64,000 bases of DNA from Pseudoclavibacter sp. Marseille-Q3772. Lineage in GTDB: Bacteria > Actinomycetota > Actinomycetes > Actinomycetales > Microbacteriaceae. Within the stretch, counting starts at the first letter, position 1; every line of letters starts with the position of its first letter. Positions 1 through 9,127 of this stretch are shown one piece after another. The position numbers and the translations under genes are program-made. The DNA is taken from the NCBI RefSeq assembly GCF_916618895.1, contig NZ_OU745391.1, positions 1,054,001 to 1,118,000 of the forward strand. Direction: 5' to 3'. The notes beneath the pieces are model-generated. The model was not told the origin of the DNA, did not search any database, and worked only from the letters and a program-made list of their open reading frames with translations.

Positions 1-314
1 GCGAAGCGCAGTTTCAGCAGCAGGCCGCGTTCAAGGATGCCACCGGCCAGGCGCGGGTCGTTGGGGTCACCGCCAATTGCACCAAGCAGGATGGCGTCGT
101 GTGTTGCAAGCGATGCCATCGCCTCGTCGTCGAGAATCTCGCCAGTTTCCAGGTAGTGACGGGCGCTGTGCGGATACTCGGTCTCGGTGAGCGTGACACC
201 ATCCGGCAGCGCCGCACGAAGCACTTTACGCGCCTCGGCGATTACCTCCGGACCAATTCCGTCGCCGGCAATGACGGCGAGATCGATCGCTTGCGCTGCG
301 CTTTGTGCTGCCAC
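1..314 (-). CDS. leuB: 3-isopropylmalate dehydrogenase, N-terminal part (cut by window edge)
   Basis: NAD-dependent oxidative decarboxylation of 3-isopropylmalate in leucine synthesis, cytoplasmic. The visible ~104 residues include the family's opening [16 protein letters not shown], a region like [17 protein letters not shown], and [10 protein letters not shown], all in the expected order. The start is a GTG at 314 with AAAGGA about seven bases upstream; the nearby ATG at 321 is out of frame. The 3' end lies outside the window. It lies near the ilv cluster, so several branched-chain amino-acid genes are in the same chromosomal region, although the peptide importer separates them. Identity as LeuB rather than isocitrate or tartrate dehydrogenase rests on the N-terminal motif only. 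Confidence 0.85.
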   Translation of the reverse strand, partial: MAAQSAAQAIDLAVIAGDGIGPEVIAEARKVLRAALPDGVTLTETEYPHSARHYLETGEILDDEAMASLATHDAILLGAIGGDPNDPRLAGGILERGLLLKLRF

Positions 315-405
315 GATGCATCCTTTCACTCTGCTTCGTTCTAGCCTACGCGCTCCCCCGATCCGCAAGTCGTCTCGTTACGCGCGGTAGGCATCCGGAA
401 ACGAA

Positions 406-439
406 GGATGCGGTGCAACGTTTCCGTCACACCGCATCC
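406..439 (-). terminator. Candidate terminator hairpin after the peptide importer operon
   Basis: GGATGCGGTG at 406-415 pairs perfectly with CACCGCATCC at 430-439 across a 14-base loop. It lies between the stop of the importer ATPase gene and the start of leuB, both on the minus strand. On the minus strand the hairpin is followed by TTCGTTTCC, only moderately U-rich, so terminator function is likely but not certain. Confidence 0.45.
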
Positions 440-471
440 GATCCGTAGCGTTACTGAGCAGAAGGTGGGTT

Positions 472-2274
472 CTACGCCTCGAGATCGGCAAAGCGTCCGA
501 TCGGCAGCGTACCGCCCGGAACCGCTTCAATGAGTTCGCGCGTGTAGTCGGTCTGCGGGTTCGAGAACACCGCGCTCGCACTGCCGTGCTCAACCAAACG
601 TCCACGCTCCATGACGACAATATCGTCGGCATTCTCGCGGACCACCGCCAGGTCGTGCGTAATAAACAGATACGAGAGCCCGAGTTCTCGCTGCAGGTTA
701 TTGAGCAGGTCAAGGATCTGGTCCTGCACCAGCACATCCAGCGCAGACACGGCCTCATCGAGCACGATTACCTCGGGCTTGAGGGCGAGCGCACGTGCGA
801 TCGCCACGCGCTGTCGCTGTCCACCCGAGAGTTCGTTCGGGAACCGACGCATCGCTGACTTCGGCAGCGACACCATCTCCAGCAGCTCCGCGACCCACTG
901 TTCGCGTTCCTTGCGAAGCTGTCGGCGGCTCAGCCGCTGGGCGCGCTCAATCGCTTCTCCCTCAGCGCGGGTTTGTTCGGGTACCGCAGCAAAACCGTGG
1001 GTTCGCAGCGGCTCCTCAATCACGCGATATACCGAGTAGGTGGGGTCAAGCGATCCGTACGGGTTCTGGAACACGACCTGCATCCGGCGACGCATCGCAA
1101 AGAGCTCCTTGCGATTCATCTCGGTGATATCGACACCGTCGAACTTCACCGAACCGCTCGTGGGTTCAAGCAGGCGAAGCACCATGTTCGCAATGGTTGA
1201 CTTACCCGAACCAGACTCACCAACAACCGCGAGAGTGGTACCGCGGCGAAGATCGAACGACACGTTATCGACGGCGCGGAACGGCTCCTTGCGACCGCGG
1301 ATCGGGAATTCCTTCACCAAATCCCGAACCTGAATGATGGCGTCACTCTTCGTATCGACACTTGCCGCGGTGGGCCGGTCTGCCGCGTCGAGTGTGGCAC
1401 CATCAACCGTCTCCACCACCGGGATGCTCTGGGTGTAGTCGATCTTCGCGCGGTGCGAAGCAATCGACGGCGCCGCCGACACCAGCCGTTTCGTGTAGGG
1501 ATGCTTCGGGTTCGTGAGAATCTCGAGCGACGGACCCGACTCAACCACGCGACCTCGGTGCATTACCACCAGGTGCGAGGCACGCTCGGCAGCAAGGCCC
1601 AGATCGTGCGTAATGAACATCACAGCCGTTCCCTTGGATGCGGTGAGTCGCTCCAGGTGGTCAAGGATGCGGCGCTGCACGGTCACGTCGAGCGCGCTCG
1701 TGGGCTCATCCGCAATGAGCAGCTTGGGGTTCGACGAGAGCCCAATTGCGATCAACGCACGCTGCCGCATACCACCCGAGAACTCGTGCGGGTACTGCTT
1801 GGCGCGAGCCGCCGCATCCGGCAGCCCCGCCTCGCCGAGCACCTCGATCGTGCGCTCACGGGCAGCAGAACCCTTTGGCATACCATTGGCAACGAGCGCT
1901 TCTTCGACCTGGGTACCGATCCGCCATACCGGGTTGAGGTTGGACATCGGGTCCTGCGGGATCATGCCAATCTCACTACCGCGTAGCTCCACCAGCTCAC
2001 GCTTGGAGAGGTTGGTGATGTCACGGCCATCGAACTCGATCTTGCCGCCGGTGACCTTACCCGTACCGGGCAGCAAGCCAATAACGGCGGCTGCCGTCGT
2101 TGATTTTCCGGAGCCGGATTCGCCGACAATCGCAATTGACTGTCCCGGGTACGCGGTGAGGCTTACCCCACGAACTGCCGGCACGGTACCGGTGGAGGAC
2201 TCGAATGCTACTTCGAGATCAGTGAGTCGCAGCAGCGGCTGCGTGTCCTGTTGAATCGTGTGTTCAGTACTCAT
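472..2274 (-). CDS. Peptide ABC importer ATPase with two fused nucleotide-binding domains (DppD-DppF type)
   Basis: 600-residue cytoplasmic ATPase that would power uptake of di- or oligopeptides. Two complete ABC domains sit in one chain. Each has a Walker A GESGSGKST (near residues 51-59 and 354-362), a signature (SGGMRQR and SGGQRQR) and a Walker B with [12 protein letters not shown] or VIVLDEAVSALD. Each half also carries the C-terminal extension typical of oligopeptide ATPases (for example NPKHPYTKRL). Usual systems encode DppD and DppF separately; a fused form is common in Actinobacteria. ATG at 2274 overlaps the stop of the upstream permease gene, indicating translational coupling. Last gene of a four-gene minus-strand operon. 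Substrate is inferred from the family, not shown by sequence. Confidence 0.93.
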   Translation of the reverse strand: MSTEHTIQQDTQPLLRLTDLEVAFESSTGTVPAVRGVSLTAYPGQSIAIVGESGSGKSTTAAAVIGLLPGTGKVTGGKIEFDGRDITNLSKRELVELRGSEIGMIPQDPMSNLNPVWRIGTQVEEALVANGMPKGSAARERTIEVLGEAGLPDAAARAKQYPHEFSGGMRQRALIAIGLSSNPKLLIADEPTSALDVTVQRRILDHLERLTASKGTAVMFITHDLGLAAERASHLVVMHRGRVVESGPSLEILTNPKHPYTKRLVSAAPSIASHRAKIDYTQSIPVVETVDGATLDAADRPTAASVDTKSDAIIQVRDLVKEFPIRGRKEPFRAVDNVSFDLRRGTTLAVVGESGSGKSTIANMVLRLLEPTSGSVKFDGVDITEMNRKELFAMRRRMQVVFQNPYGSLDPTYSVYRVIEEPLRTHGFAAVPEQTRAEGEAIERAQRLSRRQLRKEREQWVAELLEMVSLPKSAMRRFPNELSGGQRQRVAIARALALKPEVIVLDEAVSALDVLVQDQILDLLNNLQRELGLSYLFITHDLAVVRENADDIVVMERGRLVEHGSASAVFSNPQTDYTRELIEAVPGGTLPIGRFADLEA

Positions 2275-3230
2275 TAGCGCTTCTTCGCCCCCTTCGGGTT
2301 GAGTGCGTCGCGAACGACGTCACCCATCATGATGAAGCTGAGCACCGTGAACGCGAGCGCGATCGAGGGGTAGAACAGCGTCATCGGCGAGGTTCGGATG
2401 CTCTGCTGTGCGGTAGCGATATCGCCACCCCAGGAAACCTCACTGGACGGCAAGCCAAGGCCGAGGAACGATAGCGTCGCCTCGGCGACGATGAACGTTC
2501 CCAGGGCCACGGTGGCGTACACGATGATGGGTGCGGTCGCGTTGGGCAGCACGTGGGTGAGCAGAATGCGCCATTCGGGTACACCGATCGCTCGCGCGGC
2601 CGCAACATACTCACCGTTCTTGGTTTCCATCACCGCACCGCGGGTAATACGTGCGATCTGCGGCCAACCGAACACACCCAGCACCAGCATGACCATCCAG
2701 ATGTTGCGGCTGTCCTTGAACATCTGCATGAACACGATGGCGCCGAGCACGAACGGCACGGCAAAGAAGATATCGGTCAGACGCGACAGCAGTGAGTCGA
2801 TCCATCCGCCAACGTACCCGGCGATCGCCCCGAAGGTGACGCCGACGAGCACGACGAATGCGGTGGTGAGCACACCGACGGCGAGCGAGTTACCGGCACC
2901 GTGAATCACACGCGAGTAGATGTCGCAGCCCTGTTTATTGAATCCGAAGATGTGGCCGGCGGTTGGCCCTTCCAGTGACCGCCCGGTTTCACAGAAGTTC
3001 GGGTCGACGCCGGTAAAAAGCTTTGGCAGCAGTGCCATGACCAACACGATCAGGATGAAGGCGGCAGAGACCCAGAACATTGGCCGTTTGCGCATGGCTA
3101 GCCAGGCCTCACCCATCACGGAGCGGGGCGCACTTTCGTCGCGTACCGCATCCACGGCGCCGAGGCCGGATTCGTCGACCTCCGCAACCCAGCGTTCTTG
3201 TCCGGGATAGTGCGTAATTGTCTTACTCAT
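2274..3230 (-). CDS. Peptide ABC transporter permease, DppC/OppC type
   Basis: Inner-membrane permease of a binding-protein-dependent peptide importer. The protein has an N-terminal cytoplasmic stretch, a first membrane helix (FWVSAAFILIVLVMALL), a periplasmic-side loop with NPNFCETGRSL, then the BPD-transport domain. The EAA-like coupling loop that contacts the ATPase reads EYVAAARAIGVPEWRILLTHVLP. I place the start at ATG 3230 (MSKTITHYPG, 318 residues) because it has GAGG upstream and overlaps the stop of dppB by a few bases. A start nine codons upstream would overlap more and has no better ribosome site. It would pair with the DppB-type permease encoded just upstream. Confidence 0.93.
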   Translation of the reverse strand: MSKTITHYPGQERWVAEVDESGLGAVDAVRDESAPRSVMGEAWLAMRKRPMFWVSAAFILIVLVMALLPKLFTGVDPNFCETGRSLEGPTAGHIFGFNKQGCDIYSRVIHGAGNSLAVGVLTTAFVVLVGVTFGAIAGYVGGWIDSLLSRLTDIFFAVPFVLGAIVFMQMFKDSRNIWMVMLVLGVFGWPQIARITRGAVMETKNGEYVAAARAIGVPEWRILLTHVLPNATAPIIVYATVALGTFIVAEATLSFLGLGLPSSEVSWGGDIATAQQSIRTSPMTLFYPSIALAFTVLSFIMMGDVVRDALNPKGAKKR

Positions 3231-4149
3231 AGCGAATCCTCGGGTCGAGTGCGGCATAGAGCAGGTCTACCAATAGGTTGGCGATGATGTAGACGAGCAC
3301 CAGCACAGTAGTGAATGAGACCACGGTTGACGCTTCACCGCGAATAATCGCCTGGTACAGCGTGCCACCAACACCGTTAATCGCGAAGATGCCCTCGGTA
3401 ACGATAGCGCCTGCCATCAGGGCTCCAAGGTCGCCGCCGAGGAAGGTAACCACTGGAATCAGGGAGTTGCGCAGCACATGCCGGCGGAACACCTGTCCTT
3501 CGGGCAAGCCCTTGGCCCGGGCGGTGCGCACGAAGTCGCTGTTGAGGTTCTCGGATACTGACTGGCGAGTGAGCCTCACCACGTATGCGAGTGACACTGC
3601 TCCGAGCACAATTGCCGGCATGAGCAGCGACACAAAGGTCGGCTTCGGCCCAACGGTGTTCGGCAAAATGCCGAGTTTCACTCCGATAAAGAACTGCAGC
3701 ACAAAACCGATCACGAAGGTCGGTACGGCAATCACAGTAAGCGTGGCAACGAGCACGGTGGAGTCGAACAGTCCCCCGCGGCGTACTCCGGCCCACACTC
3801 CGAAGAGGATGCCGAAGATCGCTTCGAAAGCTAGCGCCATTACGGCGAGTTGGATGGTGACGGGGAACGCTCGCGCCATGACGTCGATCACTTCACGGCC
3901 GGAGAACGTCATCCCAAAGTCAAGCGTGACCACGCCCTTGAGGTACAGCAGATACTGCATGATGAGGGGTTGGTCTAGGTGGTACTGCTGGCGGATCTGA
4001 TTAGCGGCCGCTTCACTCAGGCCTCGGTCGCCACCGAGCGCCTGTACGGGGTCACCGGGCATGAGGTAGACCAGCGTAAAGATAAGAAAGGTCGCCCCGA
4101 AGAACACCGGGATGATTTGTAGGAGTCGTCGTCCGAGATATCTCAGCAT
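3223..4149 (-). CDS. Peptide ABC transporter permease, DppB/OppB type
   Basis: 308-residue membrane permease. It opens with MLRYLGRRLLQIIPVFFGAT, the standard DppB beginning, followed by LVYLMPGDPVQALGG, then about six membrane helices. The coupling loop is FVRTARAKGLPEGQVFRRHV, and the C-terminus DLLYAALDPRIRYE is typical of the family. It forms the channel together with the DppC-type permease, whose start codon overlaps its stop. The gap to the upstream binding-protein gene holds a strong hairpin (4187-4219), which would be expected to lower permease expression relative to the binding protein. Confidence 0.94.
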   Translation of the reverse strand: MLRYLGRRLLQIIPVFFGATFLIFTLVYLMPGDPVQALGGDRGLSEAAANQIRQQYHLDQPLIMQYLLYLKGVVTLDFGMTFSGREVIDVMARAFPVTIQLAVMALAFEAIFGILFGVWAGVRRGGLFDSTVLVATLTVIAVPTFVIGFVLQFFIGVKLGILPNTVGPKPTFVSLLMPAIVLGAVSLAYVVRLTRQSVSENLNSDFVRTARAKGLPEGQVFRRHVLRNSLIPVVTFLGGDLGALMAGAIVTEGIFAINGVGGTLYQAIIRGEASTVVSFTTVLVLVYIIANLLVDLLYAALDPRIRYE

Positions 4150-4186
4150 ATGTGTGGGTTTTCAGCTATTGACGCGTAAACGGGCG

Positions 4187-4219
4187 ATGATCGGGGGCCG
4201 GCTTGCAGCCCCCGATCAT
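4187..4219 (-). terminator. Intra-operon stem-loop between binding-protein and permease genes
   Basis: ATGATCGGGGGC at 4187-4198 is the exact reverse complement of GCCCCCGATCAT at 4208-4219, a 12-bp GC-rich stem with a nine-base loop. It is placed after the binding-lipoprotein stop and before dppB. No run of Ts follows on the minus strand, so partial termination or protection of the binding-protein mRNA from decay is more likely than a full stop. Such a hairpin commonly raises binding protein over permease levels. Confidence 0.7.
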
Positions 4220-4242
4220 GCTCTAGGTTATCGCGAAGGCGC

Positions 4243-5853
4243 TTATTCCTTCGTGACCTTGTGGTAGAGCGGAACGCCGTTGTAGCCAATCTCAACGTCG
4301 TTGACGCCGCTTGCCCAACCGGCTACCGAGTTCGAGTACCACAGCGGTACGGCCGGGAGGTCCTCAAGCAGGATCTCTTGTGCCTCGTTGTACTTCTTGT
4401 TGGCTTCCTCGACGGATGCGGACGAGTCACCTTCGGCGATCAGCTTGTCAACCTCGGGGTTCGAGTAGGCGCCGTCGTTCGAGCTGCCGTTGGTGGTGTA
4501 CAGCGGAGCGAGGAAGTTGTTCAGACCCGGGTAGTCGGCCTGCCAACCGGAGCGGAATGCCACCTGGATCTTTTCCTCGGTGATCTCGGTGCGCAGCTCA
4601 GCGAACGAAGCGTATGGCTTACCCTGCGCCTTGATATCGAGGTTGTTCTTGATCTGGTTGGTGACCGCGTCAACCCACGGCTGGTGTCCACCATCGGAGT
4701 TGTAGGCGATTTCAAAGGTGCCTTCCCACGGGCTAATGGCATCAGCCTTCGCCCACAGTTCCTTGGCCTTCTCAGCGTTGAACTCGATGTTTCCAACGTT
4801 CTTGAGGTCGTCACTGTGACCGTCGATCACCGGCGAGGTGAAGTCCGTTGCCGGGGTGCGGGTTCCCTGGAAGATCTTGTCGGTAACCTCTTCGCGGTTA
4901 ATCGCCATCGAGAGTGCCTGGCGACGCAGCTTGCCCTCTTCGCCGCCGAAGTGGTCGAGGCGCTCAGGGATGATGAATGTCTGGAAGACAGCACCGGGCT
5001 GGTTTACCGAGTTGCCACCGAGCTCACTCTCGTAGGTGCCGAATGCGGCGTCCGGAATGGCGTCGAGAACGTCGAGGTTCCCTGCGAGCAGGTCGCTGTA
5101 GGCAGCGTCGAGCTGTGCGTAGAGCTTGAAGGTGAGGCCACCGTTTGCCGGTTTACGCGGACCGTCGTACTTTTCGTTGGCAACGAGACGGATCTCGACG
5201 TTGTTCTCCCACGCCTCAAACTTGTACGGACCTGAAACTACGCTCGGGTTCTTGCCGTACGCATCCATGTCCTCGAACGCAACATCGGGCAGCGGCGCGT
5301 ATGCCGAGTATCCGAGGCGGGTTGCGAAGTCGGCCGTCGGCGCGGTGAGGGTCACGGTGAAGGTCTGGTCGTCGACCTTCTTGAGCCCGGAGAGCTCGGT
5401 AACGTCCTTGCCCTCTTCAGCGCTGTAGCCCTCGATCAGCTCAAAGAAGTAGGAGTTGAGCTGCGCGTTCTTCGGGTTTGCACCGTAGTTCCACGCCTTG
5501 ATGAAGTTGTCTGCGGTGATGGGCGAATCGTCCGAGAACTTGATGTCATCGCGGAGCTTGATGGTCCACACCTGGTTCTTTTCGTCCGGCTCAATCGACT
5601 CGGCGAGCTCGTTCTCGGTCGAGCCGTCGCCTTTGTAAGTCACCAGTCGAGCGTTCAGCTCGTCCACGACTCGGCCACCACCGGTCTCATTGGTGTTGGT
5701 TGGGATCAGCGGGTTCTGTGGCTCGGAACCGTTAGCGGTGATGATTGCGGCACCATCGCCGCCACCTGATGCGTCTCCACCGGCGCAACCGGTCAGGGCA
5801 AGCACTGCGGCAGCAGTGGCTGCGAGCGCCGAGAAAATCCGTTTGGTTTTCAC
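4243..5853 (-). CDS. Peptide ABC transporter substrate-binding lipoprotein, DppA/OppA family
   Basis: 536-residue extracellular solute-binding protein of family 5. A lipoprotein signal is present: positive MKTKR, hydrophobic AALAATAAAVLAL type core, lipobox LTGC with the lipidated Cys at 23, then a Gly/Asp-rich tether. The body has family-5 features, such as WTIKLRDDIKFSDDSPITADNF (quoted here over two pieces: WTIKLRDDIKFSDD and SPITADNF) and an SMAINREEV segment. The start is a GTG at 5853 with AAAGGAG upstream. First gene of the importer operon, separated from dppB by 93 bases containing a hairpin. It captures peptides outside the cell and hands them to the permeases. The exact ligand cannot be told. 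Confidence 0.93.
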   Translation of the reverse strand: MKTKRIFSALAATAAAVLALTGCAGGDASGGGDGAAIITANGSEPQNPLIPTNTNETGGGRVVDELNARLVTYKGDGSTENELAESIEPDEKNQVWTIKLRDDIKFSDDSPITADNFIKAWNYGANPKNAQLNSYFFELIEGYSAEEGKDVTELSGLKKVDDQTFTVTLTAPTADFATRLGYSAYAPLPDVAFEDMDAYGKNPSVVSGPYKFEAWENNVEIRLVANEKYDGPRKPANGGLTFKLYAQLDAAYSDLLAGNLDVLDAIPDAAFGTYESELGGNSVNQPGAVFQTFIIPERLDHFGGEEGKLRRQALSMAINREEVTDKIFQGTRTPATDFTSPVIDGHSDDLKNVGNIEFNAEKAKELWAKADAISPWEGTFEIAYNSDGGHQPWVDAVTNQIKNNLDIKAQGKPYASFAELRTEITEEKIQVAFRSGWQADYPGLNNFLAPLYTTNGSSNDGAYSNPEVDKLIAEGDSSASVEEANKKYNEAQEILLEDLPAVPLWYSNSVAGWASGVNDVEIGYNGVPLYHKVTKE

Positions 5854-5920
5854 TCTGTCTCCTTTGTGAGTGAGAGCCGCGACTGAGCCTGAGCTGTACT
5901 GCTTACACTCCGTCGCAAAC

Positions 5921-5949
5921 GCGGGTTACTTGAAGGTAAACTTACCCGC
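5921..5949. promoter_or_regulatory. Imperfect palindrome upstream of the peptide-binding gene
   Basis: A 29-base element begins GCGGGTTACTTG and ends AACTTACCCGC. The outer six bases (GCGGGT / ACCCGC) are perfectly complementary and parts of the interior also pair. Its centre is about 80 bases upstream of the GTG at 5853, where a regulator of the importer could act. The surrounding non-coding stretch 5854-6141 is AT-richer than its neighbours and also holds a short hairpin CCACAAC/GTTGTGG (6036-6054) that could end the exporter transcript. Confidence 0.4.
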
Positions 5950-6141
5950 AAACATGACAAGTTGAAAATAACCTGAGCAAATCGTTGTAAAACTCCGTTA
6001 TTTTCGCCACATTTTCGAGCAAATTGTGAGCCGCACCACAACGGTTGGTTGTGGCCTGCCCGTCACCAACACGAGCTCCCTTGCCCGTGACGGTCACGAA
6101 CAGAGTAGCGCGTTTGCCTCGCCAGTGTGAATGACGTTGGC

Positions 6142-7971
6142 TCAGCTCTCGATGCCGAACCGCGCCTTGAGCTGCGCCTTGCTGCTCGCGCTTCCTTCCA
6201 GCTGCAGTGCCAGCAACTCGGCATAGATACCGCCGGATGCCGCGAGTTCAGCGGGCGTTCCGATCTCATCCACACGCCCATCGCGCAGGGTCACGATGCG
6301 GTCCACGCTCGCGATTGTCGACAGCCGGTGCGCGATGATCAGGCTGGTTCGACCAACCATCAACTCCTCGATACCGCGCTGTACCAGCCGTTCCGAACGG
6401 GTGTCGAGAGCGCTCGTGGCCTCATCCAACACCAGCACTGGCGCGTCCTTCAGCATGGCGCGTGCTACCGCAAGACGCTGCTGCTGCCCGCCCGAAAGCT
6501 TGAGTCCTTGCTCTCCGATCAGCGAGTCGAGACCATCGGGTGTGCTCTGGATGAACTCCCACGCATTGGCTCGCTTAGCGGCCTCGACCACATCCTGCTC
6601 ACTCGCATCCGGTCGCGAATAGGCGATGTTTTCGCGAATCGTGCCTGAGAACAGCGCCGGCCGTTGAAACACCACGCCGATCTCACCACGCACACCAGCC
6701 ATCGGCAGATTGGCAATATCGTGACCAAAGAGCTCCACCTGCCCGGATGAAACCGGATAGAAGCCCAGCAGCAAGCTCACGATGGTCGATTTACCACCGC
6801 CAGACTCACTCACGAACGCCACGCGCTCGCCGCGGTTGATGGTGAACGAGACGTCGCGCAATACCTCACGGTCGTCTTCGTAGCCGAAGTGCACATTGGC
6901 GAAGCGAATCGCGGGGGCGCTCAAGTCGGTTTTAGCGATCAGGATGCTGCCGGTCTCCTCCGCCTGCACCCTTGCCGTCAGCACCTCTCGCGGGTCTGGT
7001 TCGAGTCCCATCACCTCGAAGTAGTCCTTCGACCCGGCGATGGCATGTTGGGCCGTATCGATGATGTAGCTCATAACCATCACCGGAGTGCGCGCCATCG
7101 AGATCAGCTGAATCAGCAGCACCATTGCACCGAGCGAAAAGGCACCGGATGCGGTCTGCCAGAAGATGATGACGTAGATCGCGAAGAATACGATCGCGAG
7201 CGCAATGCGGCGAATGGCGTCGAGCCGGTGCCAGCGGGTGGACTGCGCCTGGGTGAGCGTGACCGTAGCACCAAAGTGTGCTTGAAACACGCGGCGTTCG
7301 TGTCGTTCCTGAACGAACGACTTCACCACCGGCATCTGCTGCATGACCTCGCTGAAGCGTCCGCGCGCCGCATCCACATGCTCATTTTTCTCGCCCTCGT
7401 ACCGCTGCCAGTGTTTCGAGGTGAGTGCGGTGAGCCAGATGTAGATCGGGAACATCAGCGCCAACAAGAGTGCCAACGGCCACGCGTAGATCGCCGTGAT
7501 CGCGATCACCGCGACGGTGGTAATCATCATCGTGAAGAAGTTGTTCGAGAACGCTTTAATGAACTGCGTAACCTCGGTGATCGTGCGATCCAGACGCGAA
7601 ACGATCGTTCCCGTGAGTTCGTTATCGAAGTACGACTGCGGTAATTGCAGCAGTTTGTCGTAGTAGCGGTTCGACATCGTTGCCCGCATCCGGGCCGTCA
7701 TGATGTCACCGAAATATCCGCCGATTGCCGAAACAAACACGGTGATTACCTCGGCGATCAGGAACGCCACGGCGAACCACATCACCGTCACAATGCCGTC
7801 GTCGAAGCCGGTGTCGCCGGAGACAATCTGCACGATGTGATCCGTTGCGCCACCGAGCAAGAACGGCACGACTAGCTCCGAGGCAGCGCCGATGACGGCA
7901 CAGATGACGATGGCGATGTAGTACGGGGTGAGTTCTTTGGTGAATCGAAACAGACGAATCAGCGAAGGCAC
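6142..7971 (-). CDS. ABC exporter half-transporter (membrane domain plus ATPase)
   Basis: 609-residue fusion of a six-helix ABC membrane domain (residues ~1-320) and an ATPase domain (~350-600), the layout of MsbA/LmrA-like multidrug or lipid exporters. The ATPase has Walker A SESGGGKST, where an unusual S opens the loop in place of the common G, the Q-loop VVFQRPALF, the signature LSGGQQQR and Walker B VLVLDEATSALD, followed by the H-loop IIAHRLST. Such half-transporters dimerise. The start is GTG at 7971 with only a weak GAGGGAT further upstream. It is single and divergent from corA. The substrate cannot be predicted. Confidence 0.9.
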   Translation of the reverse strand: MPSLIRLFRFTKELTPYYIAIVICAVIGAASELVVPFLLGGATDHIVQIVSGDTGFDDGIVTVMWFAVAFLIAEVITVFVSAIGGYFGDIMTARMRATMSNRYYDKLLQLPQSYFDNELTGTIVSRLDRTITEVTQFIKAFSNNFFTMMITTVAVIAITAIYAWPLALLLALMFPIYIWLTALTSKHWQRYEGEKNEHVDAARGRFSEVMQQMPVVKSFVQERHERRVFQAHFGATVTLTQAQSTRWHRLDAIRRIALAIVFFAIYVIIFWQTASGAFSLGAMVLLIQLISMARTPVMVMSYIIDTAQHAIAGSKDYFEVMGLEPDPREVLTARVQAEETGSILIAKTDLSAPAIRFANVHFGYEDDREVLRDVSFTINRGERVAFVSESGGGKSTIVSLLLGFYPVSSGQVELFGHDIANLPMAGVRGEIGVVFQRPALFSGTIRENIAYSRPDASEQDVVEAAKRANAWEFIQSTPDGLDSLIGEQGLKLSGGQQQRLAVARAMLKDAPVLVLDEATSALDTRSERLVQRGIEELMVGRTSLIIAHRLSTIASVDRIVTLRDGRVDEIGTPAELAASGGIYAELLALQLEGSASSKAQLKARFGIES

Positions 7972-8084
7972 TGATTCAATCTATCCCTCGGATGCGGTGG
8001 ATTGGCACGCTCTCGCTACCAGCGAACAATTGCCGCAAACTGGCGGTTAAGGGTGGGCTTGCCTACGCACACTAGGCTCATCAC

Positions 8085-9053
8085 ATGCCATCCGTGCGAT
8101 TGTTCGAAAACGGCACCGTGACCGAGGTTGATTCACCCAAAGCGCTGGTGAGTCATGTCCGCAGTAGTGGCGGAGCGTACGGCTGGATCGACCTCACGGT
8201 CGACGAAGAAGCGCTATTGCACGAGCTGGCCGACCTGTTCAGTTTTCACGAGCTCGCGGTTGAGGATGCGCTCAGCGAGTATGAGCGCCCCAAACTCTTG
8301 CGCTACACCAAGCACCAGGTGCTCACCCTGTCGACCACCACCTTCGCGCCGGAGAGCGGGCATGTGCACCTGCAACGTTTGACGGCGTTTATTTTTCCGC
8401 ATCTGGTGGTTACCGTGCGGGAGACTGACTTTCCCATTGACGATGTTGTTGAGCTTGTGCGCGCCAATGAGGAGCGTTCTGAGTCGGGCGTTGCCTACCT
8501 GGTGTGGGCGATCTTGGACACGGTGGTTGACGACCACACTGAGACGCTCGAGCACATCGATGATTCGGTGGAAGACCTCACGATGTCGCTGTTCAGTGAC
8601 GGGCACGATGCGGTTGACATGCAGCAGCGCTCCTACGTGCTGCGTCGCTCGCTGTCGCGATTGCAGCACGCAACCTTTCCGCTGCGCGAGGTCGTCAATG
8701 CGCTGCTGAGGCGGGCGCCCGGAATCGAAGTGAACAGGCTGGAGCCGTACTTTCTGGATGTGTACGACCACGTGCTCAACACGAGCGACTGGGCCGACTC
8801 GGTGCGTGACCACCTCGCCTCCCTGCTCGACACAAACCTGGCGCTGCAAAACAACCGGATGAACGAGACGATGAAGCAGATCACCTCGTGGGCGGCCATC
8901 ATCGCGATTCCAACCGCCATTACCGGGTATTTTGGCCAGAACCTCGAGTTCCCCGGCTTCGGCACGCCCGCCGGCTGGTGGGTTTCAAACGGGATCATCG
9001 TGACCTTTGGCGCTGTGCTGTACTGGATTTTCCGCCGCAACAAGTGGCTGTAG
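8085..9053 (+). CDS. corA: CorA-family divalent metal (Mg2+/Co2+) channel with GQN in place of GMN
   Basis: 322 residues: a long N-terminal cytoplasmic domain (~1-260) rich in acidic and helical segments, then two C-terminal membrane helices (about 265-283 and 300-317). The conserved loop after the first helix, normally YGMN, reads YFGQN near residues 282-286, followed by LEFPG. The protein ends with basic RRNKWL, as CorA proteins do. CorA forms a homopentameric channel, and the GMN triplet lines its outer mouth. A Gln in the middle position occurs in many actinobacterial relatives, so this is a subgroup trait rather than damage. ATG 8085 is very close to a TAGGCT box, so the message may have almost no leader. 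Confidence 0.88.
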   Translation: MPSVRLFENGTVTEVDSPKALVSHVRSSGGAYGWIDLTVDEEALLHELADLFSFHELAVEDALSEYERPKLLRYTKHQVLTLSTTTFAPESGHVHLQRLTAFIFPHLVVTVRETDFPIDDVVELVRANEERSESGVAYLVWAILDTVVDDHTETLEHIDDSVEDLTMSLFSDGHDAVDMQQRSYVLRRSLSRLQHATFPLREVVNALLRRAPGIEVNRLEPYFLDVYDHVLNTSDWADSVRDHLASLLDTNLALQNNRMNETMKQITSWAAIIAIPTAITGYFGQNLEFPGFGTPAGWWVSNGIIVTFGAVLYWIFRRNKWL

Positions 9054-9127
9054 GTGTTCGCCGGCGGCCAGGCCTGAGCTGGTCGACGGCCAGGCCTGAC
9101 CGGTGAGCAATCCCCCGCTTTCCGGGT

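Noticed and set aside
4261..5235. 324-residue plus-strand open frame opposite the peptide-binding gene
   Set aside because: Antisense to a clear lipoprotein gene, Val/Leu-rich as expected for a shadow, no ribosome site.
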